This document shows, one piece after another, positions 42,612-51,223 of a DNA stretch of 64,000 nt (its first letter is position 1; every line of letters starts with the position of its first letter). This DNA is from Rhizobium jaguaris (GTDB lineage Bacteria; Pseudomonadota; Alphaproteobacteria; Rhizobiales; Rhizobiaceae): contig NZ_CP032695.1 of assembly GCF_003627755.1 (NCBI RefSeq), forward strand, positions 2,232,001-2,296,000, written 5' to 3'. The notes below the pieces were generated by a model that was not told where the DNA came from, did no database searches, and saw nothing but the letters and a program-made list of their open reading frames with translations. Position numbers and translations under genes: made by a program.

Positions 42612-43220
42612 ATGGCGAGAAAAACCCTGGAAAAGCGTGAGGATCTGAAGCTGCGGCTGATCGAGGCGGCACGCAATCGCATAGCGGCCGACGGACTTTC
42701 CAACCTGCGGGCGCGCGACATCACACAGGATGTTGGCTGCGCTCTTGGAGGCCTTTACACTGTCTTTGCCGATCTCGACAATTTGGTCGTTCACGTCAAT
42801 TCGGCCACACTGAAGATGCTTGAGGCCTCCTTGACGCTGGCTGAGGTCAAGGATCACACGCCGACGGACCGACTGCGCAACCTCGCACTCGGCTACCTGC
42901 GGTTCGCGGTCGCCCATCGCAATTTATGGAAAGCACTCTTCGACCATCGGCCGCCAGACGACCGCCCGAGCCCCGAATGGCACCTTCAAGAGCATATGTT
43001 CCTGATGGGCGTCATTGCCGAGCCGCTCACCGAACTGCAGCCGACCATGTCGGAGACAGCGCGCGCCATCCGCGCGAGAACCCTGTTCGGTGCCGTTCAT
43101 GGTGTTGTCAGCATCAGCCTGGAAGGACGGTTCGTTGGCCTTCCGGCCGAAAGCCTGGAACGGGAGCTCGACGACTTCATCCTGACGGTCGCGGCCGGAG
43201 CCGCTGCGAGACAGGGCTAA
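42612..43220 (+). CDS. TetR/AcrR family transcriptional regulator
   Basis: A 202-residue regulator with an HTH at about 12-55 (LRLIEAARNRIAADGLSNLRARDITQDVGCALGGLYTVFADLDNL) and a C-terminal WHG-type ligand domain (YLRFAVAHRNLWKALFDH, ARTLFGAVHGVVSISLEGRF). Start ATG 42612 is used; TTG 42600 is in frame but weak. Faces the pspA-yiaA operon across three identical operators, which makes repression of that operon and of itself very likely. Confidence 0.9.
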   Translation: MARKTLEKREDLKLRLIEAARNRIAADGLSNLRARDITQDVGCALGGLYTVFADLDNLVVHVNSATLKMLEASLTLAEVKDHTPTDRLRNLALGYLRFAVAHRNLWKALFDHRPPDDRPSPEWHLQEHMFLMGVIAEPLTELQPTMSETARAIRARTLFGAVHGVVSISLEGRFVGLPAESLERELDDFILTVAAGAAARQG

Positions 43221-43327
43221 GGCATGCCGGGACACAGAGGAGCCTTTATCCCGGATAACGAAGTCCACCATAGAAGGTCTCCCAGCGCGCAAAGCACGAG
43301 AAAAACGGCCGTTAGACGCGTAACCGG

Positions 43328-44779
43328 CTAGCGCCAGAACCGCTTCGTATCGAGCACGTCATCGAGGCATGACTGCGCCTCTTCGATCAGGGAGGTCTTG
43401 TTTGCATGCGAGACGAGAGTCTCCGCCTCGGGATGCGAGCGCAGTCCGTGTTTTTCCAGAACGTCCGGGCCTATGACAAGGTCGTTCAATGTTCCGAGCT
43501 GATCTTGCAAACGCTCCATGGCGGCGATGAAGTGCTTATGGCGACGCGCACTGCGCTTTTCGGTGAAGAGCGGACCGAAGAATTCGGCTGCATAACGCAG
43601 TTTCTTCGCGTCCTTGCGAACCTGATGTCTTTGTTCGTCGTCAACGCCGAGGAGATCACGGCCATGCTTTTTGATCTTCTTTCGCATCTTGTCGAGCGCC
43701 TCGGATGCGAACCCCTCCGCGGACCTTTCACGCTCCTCCTGCCTCGCCGGCAGTCTCAGGTAATCCCCGCAATGAAGCCATTCGTTGAAATCGAGCATCA
43801 GCGCGCTGGCTCGAGGCGACTTCAATGCGTCGAAGGCGTCATCATAGGCGTGTTCCTGTGCGGTACCGAGCTTCCGGCGAAGCTCGCCGTTCTGCGCCTT
43901 GGGAAGCAATACATCCAGGTTCCTCGCTTCTCCCAATACATGTGCAAGCCAGCGAAACTCGTCGCTCAATCGTCCGGCCTCACCATCAAGAACGAGCACT
44001 TTGAAGAGAGAAAATGCCGAGCGCAGACGTCGGATTGCAACGCGGGCTTGATGCAGCGCTTCCGCGCTTTTACCTCGCAGCAGGATCGTCTCGTTGAGAC
44101 GGAATTGCCGGAAGCATGATTGGGCGATGGTTTGGAACGCGCTGATGGCGGTGGTGGCTTGACCGAGTTCGACCGCCTCCGCTTTAACGGCCGATTTCGC
44201 GGCCTCCATCAACCAATATCCGCGTTCCGCTTTCGACTGCACGCCGAACTTCACCGGAGCGACCGCTTCGAACTTTCTTGCAAGAACGAAAAGATCGCGG
44301 GCATCGCCGTCCTTGAGTTCGAGTTCAATCTCGCAGATTGAGGTCTGCCGGTCCCCCGCGATCACCGTACCCTCGTCGAGCACAGCCTCAATTTGCGAGC
44401 TGTTTTCTTTTACATTCCAAATGTGCCGCTCAACGGAAACCTTGAACTGGGGCGAGACGTCGGTGGAGTTCAAGCCGAATTCGGTGGCGATGGGGCTGGT
44501 GCTCTCAAGAACGGGCAAATCGTCAACGATCGGCGTCTCCCATTCAGACCGTGCAAACAGGGATACACCTTTGCCAGTCGCCTTGACTGTCTGCATCCTG
44601 GCGTCTCCAGATCGCCTGACGCGCAGAGTAAAGCCTTTTTTGAACAGCGTCCGGTCGTTCGTGTCAAAATAAACCGATTGCTGACGGACCGAGCCTGCAG
44701 ATTCGCCGACAACGCCGCTCGTAAGAAAAGCCTTTCGGTTGGCACGTGGAATTTCGAGCTTCAGTTCAATTTCGGCCAC
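43328..44779 (-). CDS. CYTH-CHAD domain protein (inorganic triphosphatase-like)
   Basis: A 483-residue protein. The N-terminal CYTH domain (about 1-200) has the EIELKLE (E-x-E-x-K) metal/triphosphate motif at residues 3-9, alternating R/K strands (GFTLRVRRSG, MQTVKATGKG) and EIELELKDGD. The C-terminal CHAD domain (about 215-475) is helical with conserved His/Arg residues (LHQARVAIRRLRSAFSLFK, HQVRKDAKKLRYAAEFF). E. coli YgiF of this type hydrolyses inorganic triphosphate; CHAD domains bind polyphosphate. Stands alone; start ATG 44779. Confidence 0.9.
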   Translation of the reverse strand: MAEIELKLEIPRANRKAFLTSGVVGESAGSVRQQSVYFDTNDRTLFKKGFTLRVRRSGDARMQTVKATGKGVSLFARSEWETPIVDDLPVLESTSPIATEFGLNSTDVSPQFKVSVERHIWNVKENSSQIEAVLDEGTVIAGDRQTSICEIELELKDGDARDLFVLARKFEAVAPVKFGVQSKAERGYWLMEAAKSAVKAEAVELGQATTAISAFQTIAQSCFRQFRLNETILLRGKSAEALHQARVAIRRLRSAFSLFKVLVLDGEAGRLSDEFRWLAHVLGEARNLDVLLPKAQNGELRRKLGTAQEHAYDDAFDALKSPRASALMLDFNEWLHCGDYLRLPARQEERERSAEGFASEALDKMRKKIKKHGRDLLGVDDEQRHQVRKDAKKLRYAAEFFGPLFTEKRSARRHKHFIAAMERLQDQLGTLNDLVIGPDVLEKHGLRSHPEAETLVSHANKTSLIEEAQSCLDDVLDTKRFWR

Positions 44780-44935
44780 GTTCCGCTCCTCCCCAGTCCA
44801 CCCCAGAGAAGAACGTTTAGTTCATAAAATAGTTCAGCAGTCTCATGCTCGTGGGGCAGCCTTTCACGTTCGATCAACCTCTTCGGCGTGGGAAGTGAAG
44901 AACCGAAGACAAGGCAGTCAATGACGGAAGGGCGA

Positions 44936-45036
44936 CGGCGGAAGAGAGTGGGAGTCGAACCCACCAAAGACCGTCACTCGGCCCCTCCCGGGATTTGAAG
45001 TCCGGACGTCCCACCGGCGACTTGGTGACGTCGAGG
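44936..45036 (-). tRNA. selC: tRNA-Sec (anticodon UCA)-like gene, probably decayed selC
   Basis: Read on the minus strand, the segment has the anticodon loop CTTCAAA (anticodon TCA), the long variable arm GGCCG-agtga-CGGTC, the T arm GTGGG-TTCGACT-CCCAC and the acceptor 3' strand CTCTCTTCCG as in bacterial selenocysteine tRNAs. Defects are visible. No 5' GGAAGAG strand exists to pair with the acceptor, the anticodon stem CCGGA/TCCCGG has an extra C, the D arm contains an insertion, and the 3' end is CCG instead of CCA. It therefore looks like a degenerate copy or integration remnant. No selA or selB is in the window. Confidence 0.6.
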
Positions 45037-45107
45037 AAGACAGTCCCGGACTGCGTGTGGCGGGCTGATCGCGGGCTGGACCGCGTCGTTGCCGGTCTAG
45101 ACGTGAT

Positions 45108-45863
45108 TTAAGACTCGCTTCGCCTCGCGAGAGCGTCAAGCAACTGGCTGGTATTGTCGATCGAAAACTGGACCCGCTCCCCCGGCCAAACCGATTCGGA
45201 ATAAGCAACAGGCATACCCTTCAGATCCACATCGACCTTCTTCAAAGCAACGACAGGAAGCGACGGATCCTGCATGAGATGTCGCGCTTCTTCGGCGGTC
45301 GGTAACCTGGCAACAATGTCGGTGCGAAGGCGGATGTAGTCCGGAACGCCATAGTCCGCCAAAATTGATGTGATGCTTCGGCCACTGCGGCGGGCATCGT
45401 TGAAGCCCGGGAAGCGACGCACCGGAAAATACGAGTGCGAGTGGGAGATTGGCTTGTCGTCGACGAACTCGCGCCTGACGATGTGATAGACCGGCTCTCC
45501 GATCGGCAGCCGCAACGCTTCCGCGATCTTGGTGGGAGCCTCTATCACTTCCTCATGGATCGGTTGGCCAAGCGTCTCCCTCCCCTGGTCGAGCAGATTC
45601 TGCGAAAAGCGCGTTCTTTCGGACAGGCGGTAGTCAATCCGGCTTTGTACAAACGTTCCCCGCCCTTGCTCTACCCGCACGAGGCCGCGAGTTTCAAGTT
45701 GTGATATGGCGCGACGAACCGTGTGTCGGCCAACACCGAATTTCTCCATCAGCTCGGTTTCTTTGGGCAGTTGCGTTTGTGGTGCAATCCGGCCAGCGAG
45801 AATATCTTCGGCGATGTCGCTTTCAACCATTCGCCACTGCCCGTGAAGCAGCTTTTTCTGCAT
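45108..45863 (-). CDS. GntR family regulator, HutC/PhnF type with UTRA domain
   Basis: A 251-residue regulator (259 if the ATG at 45887 is used). The winged helix is at about 12-75 (MVESDIAEDILAGRIAPQTQLPKETELMEKFGVGRHTVRRAISQLETRGLVRVEQGRGTFV), followed by the UTRA ligand domain (about 90-245; EPVYHIVRREFVDDKPISHSHSYFP, LPVVALKKVDVDLKGMPVAYSESVWPGERVQF). ATG 45863 is preceded by GAGGTAGG, whereas 45887 has no ribosome site. It is divergent from the sugar ABC operon with a PfkB kinase; repeated TTCGAATG motifs lie in the gap. Confidence 0.88.
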   Translation of the reverse strand: MQKKLLHGQWRMVESDIAEDILAGRIAPQTQLPKETELMEKFGVGRHTVRRAISQLETRGLVRVEQGRGTFVQSRIDYRLSERTRFSQNLLDQGRETLGQPIHEEVIEAPTKIAEALRLPIGEPVYHIVRREFVDDKPISHSHSYFPVRRFPGFNDARRSGRSITSILADYGVPDYIRLRTDIVARLPTAEEARHLMQDPSLPVVALKKVDVDLKGMPVAYSESVWPGERVQFSIDNTSQLLDALARRSES

Positions 45864-45890
45864 ACCTACCTCAATGCGATCTGCCATGTC

Positions 45891-46061
45891 ATTCGAATGT
45901 CACATATCTGCGACGAAATCGATATTCAACATAAAATAATGGCAAACGTCCTAAAGACCACAATCAATGGGCTAGTCGCCAAGCGATGTCATCTCGATAG
46001 TCATACGATTGTTACGCCGCTCCGATAGCAGTTATTCGAATGTATTTACTTCTTTCGAATG
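45891..46061. promoter_or_regulatory. Divergent promoter with three TTCGAATG repeats
   Basis: CATTCGAATG-type palindromic octamers occur at 45891-45899, 46034-46042 and 46054-46061. The two on the transporter side are 20 bases (two helical turns) apart and lie just before the binding-protein ribosome site; the third is at the regulator start. They are candidate operators of the GntR-type protein. Confidence 0.55.
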
Positions 46062-46075
46062 AAGAGGCCAAAAGC

Positions 46076-47323
46076 ATGACTGCAATTAGCCGACGCCAAT
46101 TCGCCGCGGGGGCCACCTTAGCCTTTGGGGCAAGCATAATCACTGCACGAGCAGCGAGATCTGCCGACGCCGAGATCGTCATCTCGAGCACGTGGGGCTC
46201 CGACAAGCCGTTCCAGAAGGTCGTTGATGCCTTTAATTCCAAGAGGTTGGGCGTGACGGCGGTAAACCGGTTCGACGGCGACTACGAGGCGGCAACGGCA
46301 AAGGCGGTGGCCAGCGTCGCAGCAGGGCGCCCCCCGGCCATGATGATCACGGGATGGAAGTTCGGCTACTTCGCCAAACGGACGCTGGGCGCGCGCGACC
46401 TTCGCGAGGTCAATGCCGCGAAGGCAGAGGCAATCCTTGCCAATTTCCGGCCTTCCGTTCTGCCGCTCGTGACCGTCGATGGCGCCGTGATTGGCCTTCC
46501 CTGGGCCATGTCTACGCCGATCACCTACATCAACAGCGAAATGTGGAAGGCGGCGGGCCTCGATCCTCAGTTGCCGGAGACGCCGGACACCAGGTGGCTG
46601 TACGATAGCGCCCGAAAACTCGATGCCGCGCTCAAGGGCAAACACCCGACTTACCGCTCGCCGATTGCCCTGTCCAACAACGAGTGGACAAGCCAGTCCT
46701 TCATTCAGAATGCGGGCGGTTTCATCATCGATCCAGATGGCAAGCTTGCTCTCAACAGCCCAGAGGCAATTGCCGGTATGACCGAATACTGCGCGCCAGC
46801 GCATGAAGGTCTCTGGCTTCCCGTGAGCGACAAAGATCAGACAGCAGCATTCCAGTCGGGAGCACTCGCGATCTGCACGACCAGCTCGACATCCGCCGTC
46901 ACGTTCCCCTTCGGCGAAGCGAAAGCGATTACGACGAAATTCCCCGGGCTCGCCGGGCACGCGCGGAAAATGAACAGTGGCGGCAACTTCCTCGCTGTCT
47001 ACACCAAGAACAAAGAGCAGGCGGAAGCATCGCTCGCCTTCCTCGAATTCTGTGCCTCGAAGGAAGGACAGATGATCTGGTCGCAGGTCGGCTATCTCAA
47101 CACTTCGGTTCACGACATCCCGCTGATCAACGAGTTCATGAAGCCCGCCGCCGCGCAGCTTGCGGATGGGCTGACGGCGGAGACGATCTGGCCGGGCAAG
47201 CGCGGTCTTGAAGGTCAGGCGGTTTGGCGCAAATGGGTTTCGCGCATGCTTCTGAAGGAGACAACCGTGTCCGACGGAGTGAAAGGCGCCCATGACGAAC
47301 TTGCGGGATTGATTTCAGCGTAA
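46076..47323 (+). CDS. Sugar ABC transporter substrate-binding protein (CUT1), Tat-type signal
   Basis: A 415-residue extracellular solute-binding protein family 1 receptor. The N-terminus MTAISRRQFAAGATLAFGAS contains a twin-arginine-like S-R-R-Q-F motif, so export may be by Tat. Typical motifs are FNSKRLGVTAVNRFDGDYEA, GLPWAMSTPITYINSEMWKAAGL and FLEFCASKEGQMIWSQ. ATG 46076 follows GAAGAGG; the longer frame from 46040 would bury the signal. First gene of an operon with two permeases and a PfkB kinase. The ligand is probably a carbohydrate or polyol. Confidence 0.9.
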   Translation: MTAISRRQFAAGATLAFGASIITARAARSADAEIVISSTWGSDKPFQKVVDAFNSKRLGVTAVNRFDGDYEAATAKAVASVAAGRPPAMMITGWKFGYFAKRTLGARDLREVNAAKAEAILANFRPSVLPLVTVDGAVIGLPWAMSTPITYINSEMWKAAGLDPQLPETPDTRWLYDSARKLDAALKGKHPTYRSPIALSNNEWTSQSFIQNAGGFIIDPDGKLALNSPEAIAGMTEYCAPAHEGLWLPVSDKDQTAAFQSGALAICTTSSTSAVTFPFGEAKAITTKFPGLAGHARKMNSGGNFLAVYTKNKEQAEASLAFLEFCASKEGQMIWSQVGYLNTSVHDIPLINEFMKPAAAQLADGLTAETIWPGKRGLEGQAVWRKWVSRMLLKETTVSDGVKGAHDELAGLISA

Positions 47324-47334
47324 GCTAGGTACCC

Positions 47335-48219
47335 ATGCGTCTCAAATTTCGATCGCTGGCCCCTTACCTGTTCGTGGGGCCAGCCGTGCTTTCCGTCGCC
47401 GTCTTCCTCTACGGTCCCCTGATCGCATCCGTGTTGTTGTCACTGGTGGACTGGAATCTTCTTTCCTCTGACATCCGTTTCATCGGCCCCGACAATTACA
47501 CATCGGTCTTGGAGAACGCCGATTTCCGGCTGTCGGCCTGGAACACGCTACTTTATTGCGTGGTTCTCATCCCGGCCGAAATCATATTGCCGTTGATCCT
47601 GGCGTTGATGCTGCACTCAGTGCGCAAGAGCCCCGTGCAAGCGATCTACCGCAGCAGCCTGTTCTTGCCGACGATCGTCGCCTTCTCGGTGGCAGGCGTC
47701 GCGTGGTCCTGGCTGTTCAACCCGGTCAACGGGCTTCTCAATGAAATCCTGGGTTTCTTCGGACTTCCTCCGTCCAGGTGGCATACTGACCCTGACTTGG
47801 CGCTGCTATGTGTTTGTGTCGTGACATTCTGGAAGACCTTCGGCCTCAACATGCTTCTCTGGCTGGCAGCGCTCGCAAACTTGCCGCCCGTACTACGCGA
47901 GGCGTCCCAGCTCGATGGGGCCAGCGCCCGCCTGCACTTTTTCACCATCAGCCTTCCGCTGATGACGCCGACCGCCTTCTTCATCAGCGTTACGACTTTC
48001 TTCCACGTCCTTGACGACATTGTTGGCGTTATCGATGTTTTGACCCATGGCGGGCCCGCCGGAAGAAGTTCGAGCATCGTTTACTACCTCTGGCAGCAGG
48101 GTCTACAGTTCTTCCAGTTCGGACCAGCAAGCGCCGTCGCGGTGATCATCATCGTCCTCGTGCTCGCTATCACGTGGCTGCAGTTTCGCATCGGCGAAAA
48201 GCGGGTGCATTACAGATGA
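47335..48219 (+). CDS. Sugar ABC transporter permease (MalF/UgpA type)
   Basis: A 294-residue membrane protein with six hydrophobic segments. PYLFVGPAVLSVAVFLYGPLIASVLLSL is the usual first segment of the CUT1 family, and the EAA loop REASQLDGASARLHFFTISLPLMTP (about 189-213) docks onto an ATPase. Overlaps the next permease by 4 nt (48216-48219). Confidence 0.9.
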   Translation: MRLKFRSLAPYLFVGPAVLSVAVFLYGPLIASVLLSLVDWNLLSSDIRFIGPDNYTSVLENADFRLSAWNTLLYCVVLIPAEIILPLILALMLHSVRKSPVQAIYRSSLFLPTIVAFSVAGVAWSWLFNPVNGLLNEILGFFGLPPSRWHTDPDLALLCVCVVTFWKTFGLNMLLWLAALANLPPVLREASQLDGASARLHFFTISLPLMTPTAFFISVTTFFHVLDDIVGVIDVLTHGGPAGRSSSIVYYLWQQGLQFFQFGPASAVAVIIIVLVLAITWLQFRIGEKRVHYR

Positions 48220-49064
48220 TCTCCCGTCCCACTCCGAGCCATACATTTCACCGGCTATTTATTCATGCCGCACTGCTGGTCACGTGCTTCGCCACCATTT
48301 TTCCCCTTCTTTGGATGGTGACGGCGGCCTTCACACCGAACGACTTGATTTTGGCCAAGGCGGTTCGTTTCTGGCCGGACGACCCGACACTCTCGAATTT
48401 TATGATCGCCGCAAGCCGTCACCCGATCTGGATCTGGCTATGGAACTCGTTTCTTACAGCCACGCTCATCACCATTGGGAAGCTTATCCTCGCCGTACCC
48501 GCGGGCTATGCTTTCGGCCGCATGGAGTTTCCAGGCCGGCAGGCGCTGTTCTGGTTCATCATCGCAACCATGTCGTTTCCAACTGTTATCGCAATCATTC
48601 CAACCTATATCGCCGTGGTGAAACTGCAGGCGGTCGACAGCTACGGCGCGATGATCATTCCTTCCATCCCCTACATCGGCTTTTACGTCTTCTACATGCG
48701 CCAGGCGTTTCGGTCGTTGCCCTCGTCAATCTTTGAAGCGGCAAAGATCGACGGGGCCAACCTCTGGCGTCAATTCATCGAAATAGCCGTTCCCAATGTA
48801 ATCCCGGCGATCGCGGCGCTCTCCGTGATATCCTTCATGGGTGCCTGGAACATCTATCTCTGGGGCCAGCTTGTTCTGGATGATGCATTCAAGAAGACGC
48901 TCACGACCGGTATCGCCACCTTCGCCGACCTCGAGGGTGCCGACAGAGCCTGGGGTCCGCTTATGGCCACCAGCCTCCTTTCGATCCTTCCAGTGCTTCT
49001 GGTTTTCCTGTCTGCGCAACGGTTCATCGTGGATGCGCTTGCACCGGGTATCGACGAGAAATAG
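48216..49064 (+). CDS. Sugar ABC transporter permease (MalG/UgpE type)
   Basis: A 282-residue membrane protein; the EAA loop is FEAAKIDGANLWRQFIEIAVPNVIPA (about 173-198). FPLLWMVTAAFTPNDLIL near 28-45 is typical of the family. Start ATG 48216 is coupled to the upstream stop; the frame extends to 48174 but that part lies within the previous gene. The kinase follows 6 bases after its stop. No ATPase gene follows in this operon. Confidence 0.9.
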   Translation: MISRPTPSHTFHRLFIHAALLVTCFATIFPLLWMVTAAFTPNDLILAKAVRFWPDDPTLSNFMIAASRHPIWIWLWNSFLTATLITIGKLILAVPAGYAFGRMEFPGRQALFWFIIATMSFPTVIAIIPTYIAVVKLQAVDSYGAMIIPSIPYIGFYVFYMRQAFRSLPSSIFEAAKIDGANLWRQFIEIAVPNVIPAIAALSVISFMGAWNIYLWGQLVLDDAFKKTLTTGIATFADLEGADRAWGPLMATSLLSILPVLLVFLSAQRFIVDALAPGIDEK

Positions 49065-49070
49065 GCTGCC

Positions 49071-49886
49071 ATGCATCGTATACTTGTCATCGGATCGGTT
49101 TGCCACGACCGCATCTGGCTGCTTGATGGCCCGTTCACAGCCGGCGCCCGCTTGCGCTTCTCCGACAGGAGGACCCAGCTCGGCGGCGGCGCCTACTATA
49201 CGGGCCGCCAGCTTCTGGATCTTGACGCCGACGTCACGCTCGTGACCCGGTTGATGGACGACGAAGACGGAAGGGCGGCACGCGCTTCGCTTTCCGCTGC
49301 GGGCTTCGACGACGCCCATATAACAATGGCGCCTGGCAAGACCGAACCGCTGGAAATTCTCCTGGAGCCGAATGGAGAGCGGACCATCATCGCCCCTAGT
49401 CGCGCACGCTCGATTCCTCTGGAAATAAGCTCAACGCTAGATGCCGATGCCGCTTATGTTAACGCCGTTCACCTTGGCGAAAAACTGGTCGGCGATTTGG
49501 AGGCGATTCCCCTTATCGTCTCGCAGCTTCCGTTGGACCCAGCGACACCGCGGCCAGCTGACTTTGTGATCACGTCCCGTAGCGACGTTTCCAACGACAT
49601 TTCGGCGGCATGGCACCGTGCCCGCCAGGTGTGCGGACCCCGGCTGAGAACACTCGTTGTGACCGATGGTCCCCGTCCCATCACCCTCTTTGACGGCCGG
49701 TCGAACACAAATATCCAGCCGCCGGCAACAGTCGAGGCTACCGATACGATCGGAGCAGGCGACCGTTTCGCCGGATCCTTCCTTCTTGCGATTTTGCAAG
49801 GGCATGCGCCCTCCTCCGCGGCATTTGAAGCCAGCCGCGTGACGGTTGATTGGCTGCGCGAAAAAAGATTGATCGCTTCGACTTGA
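49071..49886 (+). CDS. PfkB-family carbohydrate kinase
   Basis: A 271-residue ribokinase-fold kinase. RTQLGGGAYYTGRQLLDLDADVTLVTRLMDDEDG is the substrate-binding signature 1 region, and VEATDTIGAGDRFAGSFL (about 222-239) is signature 2 with catalytic Asp and anion hole. It is slightly shorter than ribokinase. Located directly behind the two permeases, it should phosphorylate the imported carbohydrate. Confidence 0.88.
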   Translation: MHRILVIGSVCHDRIWLLDGPFTAGARLRFSDRRTQLGGGAYYTGRQLLDLDADVTLVTRLMDDEDGRAARASLSAAGFDDAHITMAPGKTEPLEILLEPNGERTIIAPSRARSIPLEISSTLDADAAYVNAVHLGEKLVGDLEAIPLIVSQLPLDPATPRPADFVITSRSDVSNDISAAWHRARQVCGPRLRTLVVTDGPRPITLFDGRSNTNIQPPATVEATDTIGAGDRFAGSFLLAILQGHAPSSAAFEASRVTVDWLREKRLIAST

Positions 49887-49926
49887 GTGCAGTATCCGTG
49901 ATTGCGCGGGGAATCTAAGAGACGGT

Positions 49927-51219
49927 CTAATATGAGACACGTCCATCGATAATGGGCGATGAACCCGAGGAAAGTTGCTGTTTTAACACCTGCCTCGCAT
50001 CATCGCTGATAAGCGACATGGGCGCTGCGACAGCGACTTTCGCTGCGGAACCCGCCAAGTCTGCGGTTCGGACGGCTGCCATACCCACTCTATCCGCAAG
50101 AGAGACTTGTTCCGTGTCCAACGACTGTCCTGCCAGCCGCCTTCCAAGCAGTTGGACCATATCCCGATTGTCCGCAAACGTATTGTGGCCCAGCGCGTCG
50201 TCCGGTTTGGCGGAGCTGGTATCGATGACCGTAATCCCGAGATTGGCCAAATCTGCCGCGTAAGGCGTCGAATCGAAGCCGCCGACACGAGTGACGCCAC
50301 CGGAGAGCCATCGCGAAACCTGCAGCGCCTTATCCTTCGTCGACGCAAAGATCGTGAAGTGAGGGTGCTGCGGCCCCATCTCGATCATCTGCCGCCGAAA
50401 TACGTCGATATCGATATCAGGCGATGCCAATATGACATTCTTCACTTTCAACGGAATTGTCTTGTTGCGCATGGCAACGCCACGCAACGCCTCAGCGGTC
50501 AGCCAAGATCCCATGGAGTGGGCGAGGATCGTCACTTCGCCGACATCCGGACTTTTGGCGGATTGCAGAATCAGATCCTCCAGCGCCCGCCGTGAGAAAT
50601 TCGTGCTCTCCTTATCGTAGAGGTAATCGAAGACGTTGCCGCGCGAAGGCCAGGTAAAGAGGATCGGCGCGGCATCCGTTTGGGAATCGTGAACGATCTG
50701 CGCGAAGCGAAAGACTGCGTCGGAATAGGTATTGTTGAAGCCGTGCACGAAAATGACGACCTGCCGCTTGGCGTTGCGATTCTTGCTGAACCATTCGAGA
50801 ATGTTGCGCTCGGATGCCACCCTTCCGACCTTAAGGACAGCAAATTCCTTTTCGGGATTGGACGGCACATGCGATGGCCATTGCACTTCACCGACTTTGC
50901 GATTTCGATCCGGAGGAATGGAGACGACGATATCGTTGAGAGAGATCGCCGTTCCGCGCTCGCCGGAGTAAAGTTCGCCCGGTTTGTCGGTCGGGCGGCG
51001 GGTCGTCGCCACCAACATGTCCACGGTGCTCGTGCTTGGTCCCGCTGCTGCGACGGGCTGGAGAACATTCTCCAGCCGCCCTGCGCAACCCGCCAATACC
51101 GAAAGGGCCATTAGAACAAAAAGACACGATCGCTTGCGAGCAAATGGGATTAGGCTACGTGGCAAGCTGACGATCAGATGGCCGCTGCCGACAAGAGACG
51201 TTTTTCCAACCTGTGACAT
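49927..51219 (-). CDS. Alpha/beta-hydrolase lipoprotein (DUF900 family)
   Basis: A 430-residue protein with an N-terminal lipoprotein-like signal (about 35-48: VLMALSVLAGCAG). The hydrolase fold shows QVVIFVHGFNNTYSDAVFRFAQ (oxyanion strand), the nucleophile elbow TILAHSMGSWLTAEAL (Ser in A-H-S-M-G) and SSAKPDDALGHNTFADN with the likely catalytic His. This is the DUF900 family (esterase/lipase-like, unknown substrate). The start at 51219 lies 5 bases after the RND pump stop, so it may be the last gene of the efflux operon; the longer frame starting at 51273 overlaps the pump gene. Confidence 0.8.
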   Translation of the reverse strand: MSQVGKTSLVGSGHLIVSLPRSLIPFARKRSCLFVLMALSVLAGCAGRLENVLQPVAAAGPSTSTVDMLVATTRRPTDKPGELYSGERGTAISLNDIVVSIPPDRNRKVGEVQWPSHVPSNPEKEFAVLKVGRVASERNILEWFSKNRNAKRQVVIFVHGFNNTYSDAVFRFAQIVHDSQTDAAPILFTWPSRGNVFDYLYDKESTNFSRRALEDLILQSAKSPDVGEVTILAHSMGSWLTAEALRGVAMRNKTIPLKVKNVILASPDIDIDVFRRQMIEMGPQHPHFTIFASTKDKALQVSRWLSGGVTRVGGFDSTPYAADLANLGITVIDTSSAKPDDALGHNTFADNRDMVQLLGRRLAGQSLDTEQVSLADRVGMAAVRTADLAGSAAKVAVAAPMSLISDDARQVLKQQLSSGSSPIIDGRVSY

Positions 51220-51223
51220 CGGA

